Assembly: GCA_034190875.2 (NCBI GenBank)
Contig: CM067344.1
Location: forward strand, 68,943,527 to 69,007,526
Length of the DNA stretch: 64,000 bases
DNA from: Urechis unicinctus
Taxonomy: Eukaryota > Annelida > Polychaeta > Xenopneusta > Urechidae
Direction: 5' to 3'
Part shown: piece by piece, positions 49,301-62,400 of the stretch
Layout: each line of letters begins with the position of its first letter
Position numbering within the stretch: position 1 is the first letter of the stretch
Program-made: the position numbers and the translations under genes
The notes under the pieces: generated by a model
What the model was told of the DNA's origin: nothing
Database searches by the model: none
What the model saw: only the letters and a program-made list of their open reading frames with translations

Positions 49301-50705
49301 TAGCTTATCACAATAGGAATAAAAACGATATGTTACAACATCAAAAAAGGCCCACTAACCACTATCTAAGAGAAAAGCAGTTGACAGGTTTGAGAAGCAG
49401 AGCCAGTCGGAGACCATTGATTAAAGGAGGTGATGGGGTGTGATAATTCAAACCATGAAGTGCTGCGGACGCTGCTGCTTTGGTAAGTGAGAGTAGAGTG
49501 ATATGGTATCTTATTTTATACATGAGAGAGAACATTCAAATTAGCATTGGGCAACTGGAAGGCACTCTTTGAGGATTATTTAAATGAGATGTAATTCCTG
49601 AATGAAGACAAGTCTCTTTGATATATACCACAAAGGTCACTCTCATGTAAACCCTAACGGTCGACGATTCATTAAATCGCCAGCTTCCCTCCCATCTCAC
49701 GCCATGGTTTCACCTGAATCTAACTGGATTGACACGTTTGAAAGATTTTGGCTCGAAAAACATCGATGGAGGGTTGGAATTGTGTGATGGCCGCTATCTC
49801 AGGCCTGTGGAATAGACGAGTGGTGTAGAGTAGCTTATTGTGTTGGGGTGACAAGTGCAACAATAGTCATTTGTCCGGTTTGATTATTGAAACAAACCCA
49901 ACAACTTTGCACCTGATGTGCGATTAACTCGAGTTGTTTGGCATGGTGTTAATTACTTTCTCGAGCAGCTAGTGTTGTTTTCCTGAACATTGACTGATTA
50001 ACAGCATTGGTGTTGATATCTAAATGTAGCCTGACGTGGCCAGTGTATGCGGAATACACGTAGGTGTAAGCATTTGCGCTGTTACGACGCAGCGAATGTG
50101 GGCGCCAAGTCCTAAGCTGATAGTGACTGACAAATCGGCTCATACTAAACAGTGTTGGTGACAAAACATTGACCGCTTGAAATACGCGGACCTACAGAGT
50201 AGTGAGAACGACTCACTATCGTCTGATCATAAGACTCACCTTATTTCCACGCCGTATCCCACATCCGTCCTGCAGGATCGCCAAGCCAGCGGTAAGTCTA
50301 AATGTTACCCCATAAGCCCTCGTTACCGTCCCCGTATTGCACGTCCTTTCTAGGTTTCGCCGCTGTGGGGTAAGTAGAATTATTTCACCACGACGTATCC
50401 GGGGAGGCGGTGATGGGATATGGGGACTGCCTCTTGATCAGATCAACCCACTCGAGCCAGTTTAGTACCGCAAATCATATTAGCTGGGTAATTCGGACTG
50501 TATCTACCTCCCCCCTCCACCCGCACAGCATTCATCTGGAAGCCAGAAGGGGATAGCATTAGCGTTGGGTGATTGAGTCTATGAAACAAGAGCTGTCTTA
50601 CTGTGGTCATAATGGGCTGATTAGATTGGGTCACTCACCCATCTGTTTGAGAGGTACACGTGTTCCGCTCCACACAAACGAATCTCGATGATGGGCATAT
50701 CACAG
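46392..50705. other. Intergenic, no gene seen
   Basis: About 4.3 kb. Open frames at 46594-46794 and 47016-47324 (minus) lack recognisable motifs or splice partners. A CT/G-rich run occurs at 46480-46510. Confidence 0.45.
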
Positions 50706-50708
50706 CTC

Positions 50709-51130
50709 GCTGGTTGGGATATCTCAGTGCTCTGCTGGGGATATCTCAGTGCTCTGCTGGGGATATCCCGGTCCTCTAATGGGGATATTGCCGTCTTCTA
50801 ATAGGGATATCTCAGTGCTCTGCTGGGGATATCTCAGTGCTCTGATGGGGATATCCCGGTCTTCTCATGGGGATATCTCAGTTTTCTGCTGGGGATATCT
50901 CAGTGCTCTGCTGGGGATATCCCGGTCTTCTAATGGGGATATCGCCGTCTTCTGATGGGGATGTCTCATTGCTCAGATGGGGATATCTCAGTGCTCTGAT
51001 GGAGGTATCTCGGTCTTCTGATGAGGATATCTTTGTCCTCTTATGGGGATATCTTGATCTTCTGATCGAGATATTTCATTCCTATGATTGGAATATTGTA
51101 ATCCTTCGATTGGTATACCTCACTCTTCAA
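50709..51130 (+). repeat. 22-bp minisatellite with GATATC palindromes
   Basis: Nearly 20 copies of a 22-bp unit like GGGGATATCTCAGTGCTCTG, with GATATC or a one-base variant in almost every copy. Variants swap CAGTGCTC for CGGTCTTC. The right-hand copies (after 51000) decay progressively. Confidence 0.92.
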
Positions 51131-52296
51131 TAATCATATCTCAGGTTGTCTCATGGGACATCACAATCCTTTTTATGGAACTCATCAGTCCTTTGAATGG
51201 GACATCTCAGTCCTTTGAATGCGATAACATAGTCTTTTTTAATGTGATTTCTCGGTTCTCGGAAAAGGGATTTGGGCCCTTTATCTAGCACTTGTTTGCC
51301 GTCCGAGGAAACCATATACATCGTCAGAGTGAATAAAATCAGCCATTCTTTGACAACGTTGGCGTCATTTCGTGAAGGTATTTCTGATATAATGTGATCA
51401 AAGGTCTCACACAATTGACCCCTCACGTAAGATCCGATTCGGGATCACGTTTGAGTCTTAGTGCCCACCTATCCTGTTCGCCCCTCAGAAAATCAGCGAG
51501 GTCACCCGGTGCGTCTCCATGTACTTATCCCTCCCCCTCATAATTCACCAACTCCCTTTCTATCCGCAGAGGAGTCGCCCTCTCTTGAGCGATTTCTCCT
51601 TTCTTTCATCTCCACTAAACTAATGCTAGAATAAGCCTATTTGATGGCCGTCACATCTGCAGCCCTGAGTCCACTAACGTCGGACTTCAACGCCTGCGGC
51701 CAGATATGTGTGACAGTGATGTTCAAGGTAATCGTCAATTCACAACTCAGGGGAGCAGTTAAAACAGGTCAGAAGGTCGTTTTCCGTTCATAAATGTTTT
51801 ATGTATGGGGATTATAGATATCAGTCAAGTCTGAGGAGAACTGAACGATGACTGGTCGTTGTCTTAGCCATCCACTTGCTGGCGATACCGCTGATGACGA
51901 GGGTCGTCTGCAACATGCGCGTCCGTCAACGAAAAATTGCGGGAACGAGTCCATGATGACTGGGAGTGTTGGTCCATGAATCCTGCTTAACGTGGCTTTC
52001 AACACCAAAGGTCATATCTCGTCTCCGGTGAAGTGGGGTACTGTAACTGGCGAGCGACAGATATTAGAAATGATGGTTTCATCAATGTGGGCTGGAGATG
52101 GGACGATGGAATTATGAAAGAGATGGTAGAGCGAACGAGATAGAAGGAAGGTGGGGTGGGGGTGGGGGGGGGGTGGTTGGGGAGGTAGCGGGATAGAGAA
52201 AAAGATGTATGTTTCAGGAGATAGCAACAGGGTGGCAGATAATTATACAGACTAAGCAGACGAAGTCTGGTCATTCCAGGACCCAAAAAGGGAGTG
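51131..52296. other. Intergenic, no gene seen
   Basis: No motif recognised. A run of G with T interruptions lies at 52151-52180. Confidence 0.5.
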
Positions 52297-52311
52297 AGGG
52301 AGAGAGAGAGG

Positions 52312-52362
<51 letters not shown>

Positions 52363-52585
52363 GAGACGGATCTCTCTTCGGAGATAGAGAGAGAGAGAGA
52401 GAGATAGAGATAGCTTTAGATTGCTCTTTCTATAGCGAGAGAGAGAGACAGAGAGACCGCCTGCCGGAGAGAGAGGAGAGGAGAGAGAGAGAGAGAGAGA
52501 GAGGGAGGGCACGACACGAGAGAGAGAGAGAGAGAGAGACGGAGGGGAGAGAGAGAGAGATGAGAGAGAGAGATGGGAGAGAGAG

Positions 52586-52682
<97 letters not shown>

Positions 52683-52689
52683 CGAGAGG

Positions 52690-52749
<60 letters not shown>

Positions 52750-52765
52750 CGAGAGCGAGCGAGAG
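52297..52765 (+). repeat. (GA)n tract
   Basis: About 470 bp dominated by GA, with GGAGAG phase jumps and short unique insertions (for example CGGATCTCTCTTCGGAGATA near 52369). It is a purine mirror-repeat capable of triplex (H-DNA) formation. The Arg/Glu and Ser/Leu frames are artefacts. Confidence 0.96.
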
Positions 52766-53320
52766 GTACACACACAATGGGTGTACCTCACCCTGATCAC
52801 AGCCATCCGTCTATCTTTTCATAGTGGGGTTCTTACACCATAATCAGTGTTGATTACAATTGGCTGACTGTATCTATATCAGGAATAGTTACGTACACGC
52901 CCACATGACTCTACACGAAGCCGTGCACCATCAGACGTATTGCTGTTGCTACTGCTGTTCCTGCTGCTACTGCTGCAGGACCCGGTTTGTTGCCGCAGTG
53001 GGTGATGGCACCGCCCCACACCTCATGACGTCGCTTACGCCACCCTCACCCCTCCTCTCTCCTCTCTTGCACTGATCAATGATGTAGCGACACAGCGGGT
53101 TGATTCGCACCCGCCTACAGCAGTCATCTTGGCTTGTCCCCAGATTGCGTTTTGTCCATGTAAGATGTGCTACCATAGAATGTCGGATTACTGAGCGCTA
53201 CTGATTTGGGAGGTGAGTGTGCTCTGCTATCGTAAAGTATTAGTCTGTGTTATCTATGTGGTTGGGGGAGGGGAGGGTAGGAGTGAAGGTGGGGTAACTT
53301 GCCAGCTGGCAAATAGTTAC
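52766..53320. other. Intergenic, no gene seen
   Basis: Contains a short GCT/GTT-rich run near 52940-52975. No gene recognised. Confidence 0.5.
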
Positions 53321-53324
53321 TTGG

Positions 53325-54540
53325 TGATATTAAGTGATGTTGGCGTAAAACAGTTACTTGGTGTCAGTATGTGTAATGTCTAGTGAGGTGGGCGGTGATC
53401 TGTCACTCGATGTCAGTATGTGCAATGTCTAGTGAGGTTGGCGTTAAACTGTCACACGGTGTCAGTATGTGTAATGTCTAGTGAGGTGGGCGGAAAGCCG
53501 TCACGCGATGTCAGTATGTGTAATGTCTAGTGAGGTGGGCGGTAATCTGTCACACTGTGTCAGTATGTGTAATGTCTTGTGAGGTGCGCGTTAAACTGTC
53601 ATACGGTGTCAGTATGTGTAATGTCTGGTGAGGTTGGCGTTAAACTGTCACACGGTGTCAGCATGTGTAATGTCTAGTGAGGTGGGCGTTAAACTGTCAC
53701 ACAGTGTCAACATGTGTAATGTCTAGTGAGGTGGGCGGTAATCTGTCACACGGTGTCAACATGTGTAATGTCTAGTGAGGTGGGCGGAAAGCTGTCACGC
53801 GATGTCAGTATGTGTAATGTCTAGTGAGGTGGGCGGAAAGCTGTCACGCGATGTCAGTATGTGTAATGTCTAGTGAGGTGGGCGGTAATCTGCCACACGG
53901 TGTCAGTATATGTAATGTCTAGTGAGGTTGGCGTTAAACTGTCACACGGTGTCAGCATGTGTAATGGCTAGTGAGGTGGGCGTTAAACTGTCACACGGTG
54001 TCAACATGTGTAATGTCTAGTGATGTGGGCGGAAAGCCGTCATGCGATGTCAGTATGTGTAATGTCTAGTGAGGTAGGCGGTAATCTGTCACACGGTGTC
54101 AGTATGTGTAATGTCTAGTGAGGTGGGCGTTAAACTGTCACACGGTGTCAGCATGTGTAATGTCTAGTGAGGTGGGCGTTAAACTGTCACACAGTGTCAA
54201 CATGTGTAATGTCTAGTGAGGTGGGCGGGAAGCTGTCACGCGATGTCAGTATGTGTAATGTCTAGTGAGGTGGGCGGAAAGCTGTCACGCGATGTCAGTA
54301 TGTGTAATGTCTAGTGAAGTGGGCGGAAAGCTGTCACGCGATGTCAGTATGTGTAATGTCTAGTGAAGTGGGCGGAAAGCTGTCACGCGATGTCAGTATG
54401 CGTAATGTCTAGTGAGGTGTGCAGAAAGCTGTCACTCGATGTCAGCGTGTGTATTGTCTAGTGACGTGCGAATTAATCACTCGCTTGATGGCAGTATGTG
54501 TGATATCTAGAGAGGTGGCCGTTAAACTGTCACTCGGTGT
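53325..54540 (+). repeat. 49-bp minisatellite, ~24 copies
   Basis: The unit is built on CAGTATGTGTAATGTCTAGT, GAGGTGGGCGG and TGTCAC. Two main variant types occur: GCGGAAAGCTGTCACGCGAT and GCGTTAAACTGTCACACGGT, with a mixed GGTAATCTGTCACACGGT type. The variants alternate in short blocks, and the GAAAGC type runs uninterrupted near the right end. The edges are degenerate. Confidence 0.94.
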
Positions 54541-54549
54541 TGGTATGTT

Positions 54550-54777
54550 CGATGCCGAGGATGATTTGATCATGGTGATAATGCTGATGGTGATAATGCT
54601 GATGGTGATGATGCTGCTGCTGAAGATATTGTTGACGATGATGTTGCTGAGGGCGATGATGATGGGGATGATAACGATGATAACGATGATACTGATGGGT
54701 ATGATGATAATGATGATAGTGATGATTATGATGATGAGGATGATGATAATGATGATTATGATGATGGGGATTATAAT

Positions 54778-54831
<54 letters not shown>
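54550..54831 (+). repeat. (GAT)n interrupted microsatellite
   Basis: Imperfect GAT/GATAAT repeats followed by a pure ATG run of 18 units (54778-54831). Confidence 0.95.
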
Positions 54832-55034
54832 TATTGGTTGTACTTCTATCGAAGAGCACTGGACCGATATGAATGGAAGCGGGGAAACCATTGTTTACAC
54901 GAGACTTCAACCCCTCCCCTGTCCCATTTGGCTTCCTTCTATATACATAAGCTCGAGAACAATCGATGCTCAGTGAAGATCGGAGGGTCACCCAAATGAG
55001 AATATTAGTATTGTCGCTGTGATACGTAGGAATA

Positions 55035-55440
55035 TTGTCCTAATCTTCACTCCTACACAGGCATGTTTTGACTTCAGCAGTGCATAATCTTCACTCCTAC
55101 ACATCCATATTTTGACTTCAGCAGTGCATAATCTTCACTCCTACACATCCGTGTTTTGACTTCAGCAGTGCATAATCTTCACTCCTACACATCCGTGTTT
55201 TGACTTCAGCAGTGCGTAATCTTCACTCCTACACATCCATGTTTTGACTTCAGCAGTGCATAATCTTCACTCCTACACATCCATGTTTTGACTTCAGCAG
55301 TGCATAATCTTCACTCCTACACATCCGTGTTTTGACTTCAGCAGTGCGTAATCTTCACTCCTACACATCCATGTTTTGACTTCAGCAGTGCGTAATCTTC
55401 ACTCCTACACATCCGTGTTTTGACTTCAGCAGTGCTTATC
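55035..55440 (+). repeat. 44-bp minisatellite, ~9 copies
   Basis: The unit contains ATAATCTTCACTCCTACACA and GTTTTGACTTCAGCAGTG. Copies differ at only two or three sites (CATCCGTG or CATCCATG; GTGCATAA or GTGCGTAA), so the array is young or recently homogenised. Confidence 0.95.
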
Positions 55441-56085
55441 CAATGCCTTTGCTCAAGAATCAGTGCGTCTCGCTGTCCGTCTGTCTGATCCTAAGCTTTT
55501 GATGGTATGTTTTCTGATATATTGCAAATTTCAGCATGCCAGTCTTGTGGTTCAATTACTAGACCCATGTAACCTGTCTGTCTGTCCGCCTGCCTGTCTG
55601 TCCATCTGTCTGTTTGCAAACTTTGAATGGCACATTTCGTTATGAAGCAAGCTATCATATTTAGTTCCTCCGATGTCAATATATCCTTGTACGATCAAAA
55701 TCAGCTCTCCATGACGCTTGAGTTATTCGTTAAAAACTGATAAAATATCTTGTTCTATGTGAACCCAGCAGGGAATTTAAACGGCTGCAATTAAGCAATC
55801 AGAAAACCAATCGATATTTCTTACAGACCAAATATAGTCTATTGCGACTTCAGATCAGATAGGTTACCAGTGGTCCTAACCCTATTCAGAAGGTCATGCC
55901 CTAAAATAAGGAATATGTGCAGCTTTTACCTTAAGGAGGCACATTTTGTCAACATTGCTTGCAAAGGAAGGGAATAAACAGTGTCCAATGGCCATGTTTG
56001 ATGTGTTAGGAAAATCCAGCGTCGAATGGTCATATTAGGGGTGTCAGGATCCGGTATCAAATGCCCAAGCAAGGTGTGTATGAGC
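55441..56085. other. Intergenic, no gene seen
   Basis: A CTGTCTGTC-rich stretch at 55575-55612 is the only low-complexity patch. Confidence 0.5.
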
Positions 56086-56089
56086 CGGG

Positions 56090-56345
56090 AATAACTGGCG
56101 TCAGATGCCCATGTAAAAGGTCGATGAGGCAGGACTTAACTGGTGTCAAATGCCTTATTTAGGGGTGGTTATGTGAGGAATAACCAGCATAAAATCGTAT
56201 ATACGGGGTGGGTTTGGCACGAATAATCGGCATCGAATCTTATATACGGGGTGGGTTTGCCAGGAATAATCGGCATCGAATCTAATATACGGGGTGGGAG
56301 TAACCGGCGTCAAATGCCCATGTAAAGGTCGGGTGTGTCAGGAAT
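56090..56345 (+). repeat. ~43-bp degenerate minisatellite
   Basis: Units around CGGGGTGGGTTTGCCAGGAA and TAATCGGCATCGAATCT, with starts at 56204, 56247 and 56290 (43 bp apart) and more divergent copies on both sides (GGCGTCAAATGCCCATG). Confidence 0.8.
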
Positions 56346-58705
56346 AGCGGCCGGTCGTAAAAAAAGTTCCTACTTTCTTCTCATTTGTGGAGGATCATTG
56401 AATGAATCAGACATGATCAGATCTGATTCCATCTGAAGAACACGTATGTGTTGTGGACTCTAGACTGGATCCATTCTGCCATTGATCGGGGAGTTCGTGG
56501 CCTGGTTTAGGAAACGCGCTGCCAAATGCTGGTCTGTTATTACAGACAACTGCTCTCACAGAGACCATCTGCGTCCATGCTTGTCGTTGCCGACGTAAAC
56601 ATATTAGGGACAATTTAAATAGATCATTGCCAATGCGTCTTTAAAAGCCGCCCACTACCAGTAGCTGACTTCGCTCTACTCTCTCATCATCCAAGTACGC
56701 GGCAATTCGGACAACGTCACTTGGTCAAGTCGAGTCATTGCAACTACTATTAATCGTTCAACATTCTATGTAGCGCATACAGCGTATTTTCATTTGATGA
56801 TGCTTAAAACAAACGCATCTCCGCGAGCGATATTGCAAACCATTTGTTAATAATTATCAAAATATCCCTGCTACAAGCTGTGATTGTAGTGTGGCTGTGG
56901 ACCGAGTAAATTGTATATTAAAACTCTGTCACGTAGATTGTCCATCATTCGAGAAAAGTGTTAGCATATTCATTCATGAGAAGACCACCTGTGCGCGCGC
57001 ATCGGTTGCTGTAGTTGTGAAGCATTAGCTTCCTGTTAGAGTGACAGTCGTAAAGAAACCCGCTTACGTGTGGAAAATACGATTTTCCGCTCTGTGTATT
57101 GGCTAAGGTGGCTATATGGCTCCGTATCTGTATCTATGCCTCTGGTCAGAAGCTGATGGCTTCATCCGGGGTCTCATTACTGAGCGCTTTTACATTCAGA
57201 CAGACTATTACTTGCACGTGGATGGTGGACTTACATGTGTGGGTGAGTGCGGTTGTGTGTGTGGTGTGTGTGTGTATATGTGTGTGTGTGTGCGTGCGTG
57301 TGTGCGTGCGTGTGTGTGTGTGTATGTGTGTCACTCAGCGAGGCTGATCGTTCCTACACTCTGAGTTTAGGTAGCTGGCGGACGTAACGCCGGGTTCGCA
57401 ACGGAGTGTGCGTGCGTGCGTGTGGTATATGCTGCAGGATGTATGAACAGGGTTATATTTGCCCTACCCCCTGGTTTACTTCAACGAAGCGTCGTTTTCT
57501 TGGCCTCGAAGAATCAACCGGTTTCTCCCGACCCGCTTCCTCCCACGCCCCTTTCTATATATTGTCTTTCCGTTATATGACCATGGTAAGCGGACCCCTA
57601 CTACACGTACTTTTTGTCGCGTTATAGCGACATAAATCAAACCTTGTGCAATCCCTAGCCGCGGGGGATGCTTTTCTCTCGTGGGAGATCTCCTTTGGAT
57701 CCCTCCTCTCCTGTCATTTTCTCATCGATCCCCAGCTAGCCCGGCACGCGGAACTCATGCGCTATGTCCTCACCAGTTTACCATTCGAGATTAACTGATT
57801 CGCCAATTGTAGGCATCGTCGTAACCCGACGGAGGGCCGCTATATGCGTGTATTCGTGTGGAGGACCCCTGTTAGTGCGCCAGCAATTATGCCTTCCGTA
57901 TACATGAGTTCCGATTGGGAAGAAAAGCGGCTGTAGATTGGGTGAGGTGGTCGAGTAGTGAGGGCGGTAAGCGCAGATGTCTTAGTCGGCAATTGAGATG
58001 GAACTTGCGGCATTGTATTGTTCTAAGGCGATTGTTTCATTTGTTTTTTTCCTGCATCATCATGGCTCCCGAAATCTATCTACGATAGTGTTGGCTTGAT
58101 TGAAATGCTGCTGTGGGTACCAGTATATAAAGATGGATTTAGCCAAGCTGATCTATCGTCATCAATGGGTCTACAAAATCCGCTGTCGTCCGCTTGAAGA
58201 GGAAATGTTTACCATCTGAGCGTCCGTCAATCACTCCACCCGAGCTATTGATGGCGTCTGTCAGTCCCGCATATAATTAGAATTTCCAAATCATGGAGCA
58301 GTATTGACTGTTGGCGAACGCCGTGTGGGGTCTCTTGCGAACGACAAGGCCATGGGATGTCAGCGGTGACGCGGCGCTAGGTCATGGCAGGTCGTTTGTC
58401 GGATGGACGGCGCTCAGCCACGCATACCCGCAACGTGTTCACGACCACATCGTCGATTGCGACATTGGCAATGTTGAACGAGACCGTTATGATCTGGGCA
58501 ACTTGCCGATCGCCTCCAGTTTAGTTCCGATTCACTGAGGACAACCAGTCGGTTATCATATCAGACTCGCTGCACCAACTTAATCACATGAGCAACGACT
58601 CGGGATGTATTTCGATTTTTCAACTTATCCGTAGGGGTGTATGTGAAATTTGGCTTCCCTATTACCTGCTCCTAATACCTGGGTTCCGAGAGGGTTATTG
58701 TGAAA
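56346..58705. other. Intergenic; short (TG)n at 57240-57335
   Basis: No gene recognised. A (TG)n/(CG) tract occupies 57240-57335. A box-A-like TGGTCGAGTAG at 57950 has no box B partner. Confidence 0.5.
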
Positions 58706-58709
58706 AGCT

Positions 58710-59480
58710 TAGTCAAGCTTAGCTCCGGTCGAACGGTAACATGAATTTATACCGTTCTGATGCGATCATTATACACGCGTCGCCGTGTTCGCGTTTAGGT
58801 TGAAGGGCTACTCTGCGTAACTAGAAAATAACTTATATCAAGAGCCTTTACAAAAAATAGACTTTGCGCACCAAAAAACTTACCCCCACTCGCCGGTATT
58901 CTTCAATAAATGCCATCGATAGTTCGTTTCCGAGAAAATCGCGAAACGATGTCTGCCATTTTGGAAAATATTAATTCCCGCGATTTCCCCGCATTGCCTT
59001 AGCATCCCGGGTGGGGGGGGGCACTTTCCCTAACTCGGATAGGGGTATGCCGCAGGACCTCGAAAACCCGTACCCGTTGTACAAGTTGAGAAAGGCAAAA
59101 AGTATACCCCGTCGTACAAGGTATTATACGAATGTATAACCCGTCGTACAAGTCGAGAGGCCGAAAAAACATGTCCCTTCGTGCTGCACTATATCTATAC
59201 ACTTTAGTGCGGGCTTAGCATTAGTCGTCGTCTTTCTGAGCATGCGCAATGCACGTGGTCTTGAACTTGAAAACAAACATGTTGCTGTGTTTCGGACTTC
59301 TTACCGCTTCCCAAATTGATCGAACTATAAATAATTACCATGGATGAAATCCCCCGCCGAAAAGGGATAAAATTGTCCGTAAAATATCATTGCATTCTAT
59401 AACTCCATCACTTGTGTATGTTTGGTGTTTGGTAGTTGTCTGAATCGATCTAAAAAAATTCGCGTTGCGTCGTTTCCAGA
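58710..59480 (+). repeat. Dispersed repeat copy 2 of 2 long copies
   Basis: Collinear with 34010-34840. It keeps TAGCTCCGGTCG and AACGGTAACATGAATTTATA at the left, CTTCAATAAATGCCATCGAT in the middle, two CCGTCGTACAAG sub-repeats, and CCATGGATGAAATC at the right. The left hairpin is weakened (ACCGTTCTGA in place of ACCGTTACGA). Confidence 0.75.
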
Positions 59481-62400
59481 AAGAGTAAGACGTCTACTCA
59501 GACGTCTTGTAGGGCTAAGTCAAGCTGAGCTACGGAACCAATCTGATTCGAACTGAAAACGTAGCTGTGTTTAGTGTCTCTATTGTTGGAATGGGCAGAT
59601 CTTCTTGATGAAAGCGGTTTTTCCTGACCATCAAGACTTACCTAATTATCGTCTTCAAGAATTCATATCGACAACTATTCGCCGTTAAGAAGTTAAATCT
59701 GATCAATACAGTCGTCCACCATGGCTCCAGAGTCAACCATCGACGTCGAGACTAGAATCAATTCCCTACCTGCCCCAGGTTCTTCTAGTCCGACCACTCC
59801 TCATTAGGCGCTCTTTACATCTAGTGACGTATATAACCGGGGAGGATGAGCCCGGCATCAGTAGCTTGGTACTGAGTGCCAGATTCACTGGCGTCAGCAA
59901 AAAACAAAGCGTAGACATCTAATTGTACAGTGACATTCTATAACATTACAATGTACAAAGACAACATATCGGCCCTCAGACATGAGCTTATCCGCTCCAA
60001 GCCAAAGAAAATTCACCCATCAAATACTGAGTATCATTTTCTTTGGCAAGATCGTTTTCTGGCTGCTGTACACGGGCTCATGCGTGGGCTTAAGTTCCAG
60101 CATCTGAGGCGTATTATGGCGTTGGTGGTAGCGGCAGTTACTGGAGGCTGTGTGACACTAATTCTACCAAGGGCGTGCGTAAATGGCGGCCCTGCACGAG
60201 GTCGGATGAAGGGTTGATATTGGTCTGCTGAAACATCCTCTCATCAAAACCCGACCTTATTCATCATTATTGTATGAAATGTCGGATGTGGTATTGCGGT
60301 CATGGCTTCAAAGGTTTTGACACTTTGCAGATTTATCTCAAGAAAAGCAGACGACAGCAATATAGAAAAAATGTCTCAGAAGCTTTCCTGTGCATTGCAT
60401 ATTAAATCGGGAATAATACAGCGCTCTATTTGCTCAGCTGGCTCATGTACCGTCAGCCCACGTCAGCGTTTTGGAAGGAAAAGCCAATCTTGTTGTACGG
60501 TCCTGCCGAGCAATACCGTGTGTCACAGCCACAGCACGGTTGGCCACTCGCCGGGATCATGTTTTCCCGGAGAGACACTATGTGAAGCAGTGAGATCTGG
60601 TCGATAAACGACTCAAGATGTCTCCGCAAATCTCAACCACGGCTAATCTGCAGGTCCAATGGTCAGCGAATATTTGTTGTCTTTTCCGTTTTTATGTTAA
60701 ATTTTAGCTCGGTCGATAGTACTTCTAGAAGTTTAGTCGATCAGTGTAGAAATAGCGAGAATCGTGGCGACGCTAACATGATCATATCGCGACTAATTCC
60801 GATGGCCTTTGTAAACAGAAATCATCAGTGACAATCATTTCACTCAACCAACTTTGCATCGTCCACTTCATCGGTAGCACTAATTTTTCTCCGAATGTTT
60901 GTTCTTTTGTTGAGTTCGATCCACATGTCCTTCCGGCTCTACTTGTATCCGGTACATGGCCACAAGCGCGCGCGTTGTAGGCTCTGTGTATTTCCGTCCC
61001 AGTTCTGCCACGGCGGAATAAGAGGTAGCAATTATGCCCCCTGCTGCTAATGTCAGCATATGTCATGGCGGCAAAATCATCCTATTGTCATGGAGTGACG
61101 TCATTGTCATATTTGGCACCGCAAACATTGTGAAATGTTGATGTGTACAGTGGACCCGGCCACCACCCTCACGCCTCGATTCGAGCCCTCCCCACGTGAG
61201 GCCCGTCTACATGGATTTTCATTATTCATGACAGTTTATAGTTTCGAGAGCACAAGATAATTCGTTTTATAGAAGTGTATACATTGATGTGCCAATCAAA
61301 TAACTCGTTGGTTTTCGCGGCCTTATATTTCATCGTGATATCAAAGTGCTTATCAAGTAATGAATTGGGACATATATCCCATGGATCTCTTGAAAAAAGC
61401 GGACAGACTGCTCTGACAAATGGAGCAATCGCACTCAACGTAAGAGGCTGTTCTTCCTCGTCGAATACAGAAGGTAGCGCATTTGTCGCACAACTCATGG
61501 TCGTACCTGTCGCCTTGCGACTCAACATGGGTCATTTGTCAAACGATTTTCAGTTGAGGGGCGTCCGGAGTGGGCCGAGGTGGATAGGTTAGAGTTTTAG
61601 TGGTGTGGTGAGTGGCGATAACTTGGTGGTCTTGTTAATAAGCAATCACGTATAAGCAGCGAGATAAATCGTGCCTTGTATTTCGTTTTACCGCTACACA
61701 TGAGAACTCATCTCGAAAGGGTTGCGAGGTCGCTACTGAAAGGTGCTTATCAGGATTCACATCATAACGGTTCTTTTTCGTCATAACGGAAGTGCCATGG
61801 TTTTTCTGAGGGAATTGTCTGTGGCATATCAGTTCGAAAAGATGCCCGTTAAGTGCGATCAGTAGCATGCAGCTGTTTAACTGATGTGTCCTTTCCAGAA
61901 GGTGAAATCATTGCGCGGTCTCATCATCATAAACATATTTCACACATTTCGCAGACCAACAACCGTCCTCAAGCTGTTGGCTGCATTAGAGGCCTATATC
62001 GCCATTGAACTAAAGTGGTACACGTGAATTTTTTATCAACATGGGACTATGCGGGGCAGACATGAAAGATACTCCCTTGAAATAGTGATTGGTGGTAAAT
62101 ATTTGGGGTTCTAATGGATTGATTTATTAATGGGATCAATATTTATTGATATAATTCCCAAAAATCGATTTCATTCGTTTGAAATCGATGTACTTCGCAC
62201 TTTCGTTGTTACATACTATGCGAGTCCGGAGAAATCCTAACATGGCGCACTTTGCCGTAAGACAAATATGGACATCCCTCGCTGTTAGAAAGCGACGACA
62301 AGTAAGGCTATAAAACATGATGCTTATCATCCGAAAAGGATGAGGTTACTTTCTCAAAATACACTCATGTCAATGGCAATGTTTTTAAAAATAAGTTGGT

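Noticed and set aside
52209-52806. Arg/Glu-rich and Ser/Leu-rich frames of 115-195 codons
   Set aside because: These are translations of a (GA)n tract in alternate frames.
53325-55440. CRISPR-like arrays (49-bp and 44-bp regular repeats)
   Set aside because: The repeats are contiguous with no unique spacers, and the sequence is eukaryotic; these are minisatellites.
57940-58010. tRNA-like box A (TGGTCGAGTAG)
   Set aside because: No box B at a suitable distance and no cloverleaf; probably chance or a very old SINE scrap.
59721-59807. 28-codon frame with an excellent Kozak context (CCACCATGG)
   Set aside because: Too short to judge; no downstream exon could be joined. Transcript data would be needed.
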